64,000 nt of DNA, from the NCBI RefSeq assembly GCF_025854375.1, contig NZ_CP107575.1:2542001-2606000 (forward strand), written 5' to 3'. Both the position numbers and the translations under genes were made by a program. The notes beneath the pieces are model-generated. The model was not told the origin of the DNA, did not search any database, and worked only from the letters and a program-made list of their open reading frames with translations. Origin of the DNA: Glutamicibacter sp. JL.03c. GTDB lineage: Bacteria; Actinomycetota; Actinomycetes; Actinomycetales; Micrococcaceae. This document shows positions 62,531 through 64,000 of the stretch, in pieces. Every line of letters starts with the position of its first letter. The first letter of the stretch is position 1.

Positions 62531-62878
62531 ATGACAACAAGGAATTTCCAGTCACAGGTCAACAGACGTCCTGCGCTACCCAAGAAGCGGTCGTTCAACG
62601 AGCTATCCCGTGGCACCCAAGCCGCTGTCGTCGTCTTTGGAATTCTGGAGCTGACCTTGATGATTGCAGCGTTAAGGGATCTTAGTAAGCGTCCAGGGGC
62701 ATTGGTCCGAGGACCGAAACCGCTCTGGGCCGTGATCTCTTGCCTCAACATCCTCGGCTCGATTTCCTACTTCACCGTCGGCCGTCGCAAGCAGGTTTCC
62801 CGTCGATTTCGAGCCAAAAAAACAACCCACCCTCGCCAATACGAGAGTGGGTTGTTCGCTATGAGCGTGGCCTGCTAG
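62531..62878 (+). CDS. PLDc_N domain small membrane protein
   Basis: This is a 115-residue protein with a phospholipase D nuclease N-terminal (PLDc_N, PF13396) membrane segment: AVVVFGILELTLMIAALRDL (about residues 31-50), SKRPGALVRGPKPLWAVISC and LNILGSISYFTVGRRK. The L-W-x-x-I/V pattern after K-P is typical. The PLDc_N domain is a two-helix membrane unit and gives no enzyme activity by itself. The start could be the ATG at 62531 or 62522. The last 20 codons lie in a hairpin that acts as terminator for the convergent pullulanase gene. The stop overlaps the pullulanase stop by three bases. Confidence 0.8.
   Translation: MTTRNFQSQVNRRPALPKKRSFNELSRGTQAAVVVFGILELTLMIAALRDLSKRPGALVRGPKPLWAVISCLNILGSISYFTVGRRKQVSRRFRAKKTTHPRQYESGLFAMSVAC
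62816..62856 (-). terminator. Terminator of the pullulanase gene, inside the 3' coding end of the PLDc_N gene
   Basis: AACAACCCACCCTCG (62821-62835) pairs with its near complement at 62841-62856 with one bulge or mismatch. On the minus strand it is followed by a run of seven T (the A run at 62816-62822), so it terminates minus-strand transcription. It is read as coding sequence on the plus strand. Confidence 0.82.
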
Positions 62879-64000
62879 TTCTCTGCCGCCACGAGAACGG
62901 CTGCGGTCCGCGCTGGGATCGTCAGCGTGCCGGAAGCGCTGTCGAAGGACGTGGATTTCACCCGCTCATCACTGCCCTCTTCCAAAGCTTTAGCCAGGGC
63001 ATAGTCGTGCCCGGCCAGCTCCGCGACGGTTTGCGAGTGATCCTCCGGCGAAGCATTGAAGACCACCAGGGCTCCGTCATGCTCGCTGTCGGCGTCTGCA
63101 CACACCGTGTCATCAATGTGCATCACGATGATTCCCGGCTGGGCGCTTGGGCCGCTCAGCGGGAAGCTCACTTTCTGCTCGATCAGGTCAGCCGAGCCCA
63201 ACCTCAGCAGTCCGACTTCCCGGCGGGTGCGCAGCAGGTCAAGCGCTGCGCCTTCAGCCTGGGACATCGCCTGGGCATCTGGCTTCAGCTCGGGATCTTC
63301 CAGCAATGGAGCCATCAAATCCCATTTCTCCCCATTCTCGGCCTTCGGCGGTAGACCGGATCCGAAGGTATTCACCTGGCCGGAGAAATCGATCCGGTTA
63401 AACCAGTCCCCCGAGTTATAGCTGTTGCGATCCACGGATATTGACCGCAGCAATTCGGTCCCGGCATGCCAGAAGGGAACAGCCTGCGAGTACATGACCG
63501 TGGCCTGCGACAGCGTATTCATCCGCACCCGGTCGTCCATCGACGTATCGCGGGGCAGCTTGAATACGGTCAGGTCATAAAGCGTCTCGTTATCGTGCGC
63601 ATCAACATAGTTGATCACCTCGCCAGGCTGCGAAGCGTACCCTGCAGCAGCGCCGCGGTAGTCCATTTCATCGCCGCGTTGCACCGTGCCAGCCGACGTC
63701 AGGAACTGGTAATCAGCCAGGTTGCCCGCCAAGCCCAGGCGCACGAGATCGGTTTCGTGGCCCAGATCTTTCAGTGCTTCCTCGGTGCTCCCGTTGACGT
63801 CGTTGCCGTTGGGATCTGTCCCCAAACCGGTGCCGAATCCTTGCCGGAAGGTGGAGGATGATTCCACCGGGCTGCCACCGTGGACCGCATCACGCAGCCG
63901 ATCATTGAAGGTGCCGATTCCGGTGCCGTTCAATTGGCCTTGGGTCGCTTGGTAGAAGCGGGCATTGTCCGCGACTTCCCCGAAGTTCCACCCCTCGCCG
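62875..64000 (-). CDS. Pullulanase-type alpha-1,6-glucosidase, 5' part beyond the window
   Basis: This is the C-terminal part of about 375 residues of a glycoside hydrolase family 13 debranching enzyme. Visible segments are YGEGWNFGEV-like GEGWNFGEVADNARFYQ at the window edge (the acid in this segment is the general acid/base in pullulanases), VNYVDAHDNETLYDLTVFKL (the conserved HDN region), MYSQAVPFWHAGTELLRSIS and RNSYNSGDWFNRIDFSG, then a beta-rich C-terminal domain to VLVAAEN. The start lies beyond base 64000. It hydrolyses alpha-1,6 branches in pullulan or glycogen. The gene ends with a terminator that lies in the convergent neighbour's coding sequence. Confidence 0.9.
   Translation of the reverse strand, partial: GEGWNFGEVADNARFYQATQGQLNGTGIGTFNDRLRDAVHGGSPVESSSTFRQGFGTGLGTDPNGNDVNGSTEEALKDLGHETDLVRLGLAGNLADYQFLTSAGTVQRGDEMDYRGAAAGYASQPGEVINYVDAHDNETLYDLTVFKLPRDTSMDDRVRMNTLSQATVMYSQAVPFWHAGTELLRSISVDRNSYNSGDWFNRIDFSGQVNTFGSGLPPKAENGEKWDLMAPLLEDPELKPDAQAMSQAEGAALDLLRTRREVGLLRLGSADLIEQKVSFPLSGPSAQPGIIVMHIDDTVCADADSEHDGALVVFNASPEDHSQTVAELAGHDYALAKALEEGSDERVKSTSFDSASGTLTIPARTAAVLVAAEN

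Overview
The window reads as a chromosomal stretch of a high-GC Gram-positive bacterium, most likely a member of the Micrococcaceae (Arthrobacter/Glutamicibacter type). The evidence is the roughly 60 percent GC content, frequent GTG and TTG starts, and actinobacterial marker genes: DUF3073, DUF4244 pilin, Ssd, MarP, a sterol-carrier-like gene beside purF, HspR with HAIR operators, and a DNA-damage helicase with a DUF1998 tail. I found no rRNA, tRNA, CRISPR array, insertion sequence, integrase or phage gene. It is dense core genome with about 61 genes, two of them cut by the window ends.

Layout. 1-5 kb: NADP glutamate dehydrogenase (cut at left), an ArsR regulator, an AcuC-type deacetylase and a Ktr/Trk potassium uptake pair. 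5-15 kb: proC, a TIM-barrel protein, Ppx/GppA, topA, an HTH regulator overlapping a methyltransferase, two GNATs and TrhO. 15-25 kb: a DUF1998 helicase, a compact tad (Flp pilus) locus headed by ssd, an atypical family A DNA polymerase, and CoA pyrophosphatase plus nth. 26-36 kb: acs, aroQ, marP, crp, a Nudix gene, ridA, a 51-residue gene, a class A PBP and a metallophosphoesterase. From memory, topA to this point largely matches the Rv3646c-Rv3683 neighbourhood of Mycobacterium tuberculosis, with local rearrangement. 36-47 kb: a two-gene ABC exporter and purine genes (purC-purD on the minus strand, purF-purM on the plus strand) around an asparaginase, a sterol-carrier-like gene and a small membrane protein, then a sirtuin. 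47-64 kb: DUF3073, a septum-formation-like protein, clpB, DinB, a TerC-family gene behind a manganese riboswitch, YccF, trmB, a GNAT, proline dehydrogenase with an AraC regulator, the dnaK-grpE-dnaJ-hspR operon, a PLDc_N protein and the end of a pullulanase.

Regulation that can be read directly. HspR is encoded here, and three HAIR-type inverted repeats lie in front of dnaK (two, flanking a clear promoter) and clpB (one). A CRP-family regulator is encoded here, and near-consensus CRP boxes lie in front of acs and of crp itself. A yybP-ykoY (Mn2+) riboswitch precedes the TerC gene, and a second strand before the ribosome binding site can compete for its closing helix. Many gene ends carry strong hairpin terminators, often shared by convergent genes.

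I did not find an obviously new defence or biosynthetic system. The most interesting items are the riboswitch architecture, the layered HspR and CRP control, the combination of Acs with two unrelated deacetylases, the asymmetric ABC exporter, the motif-diverged DNA polymerase, and several hairpins that overlap coding sequence or sit inside operons.
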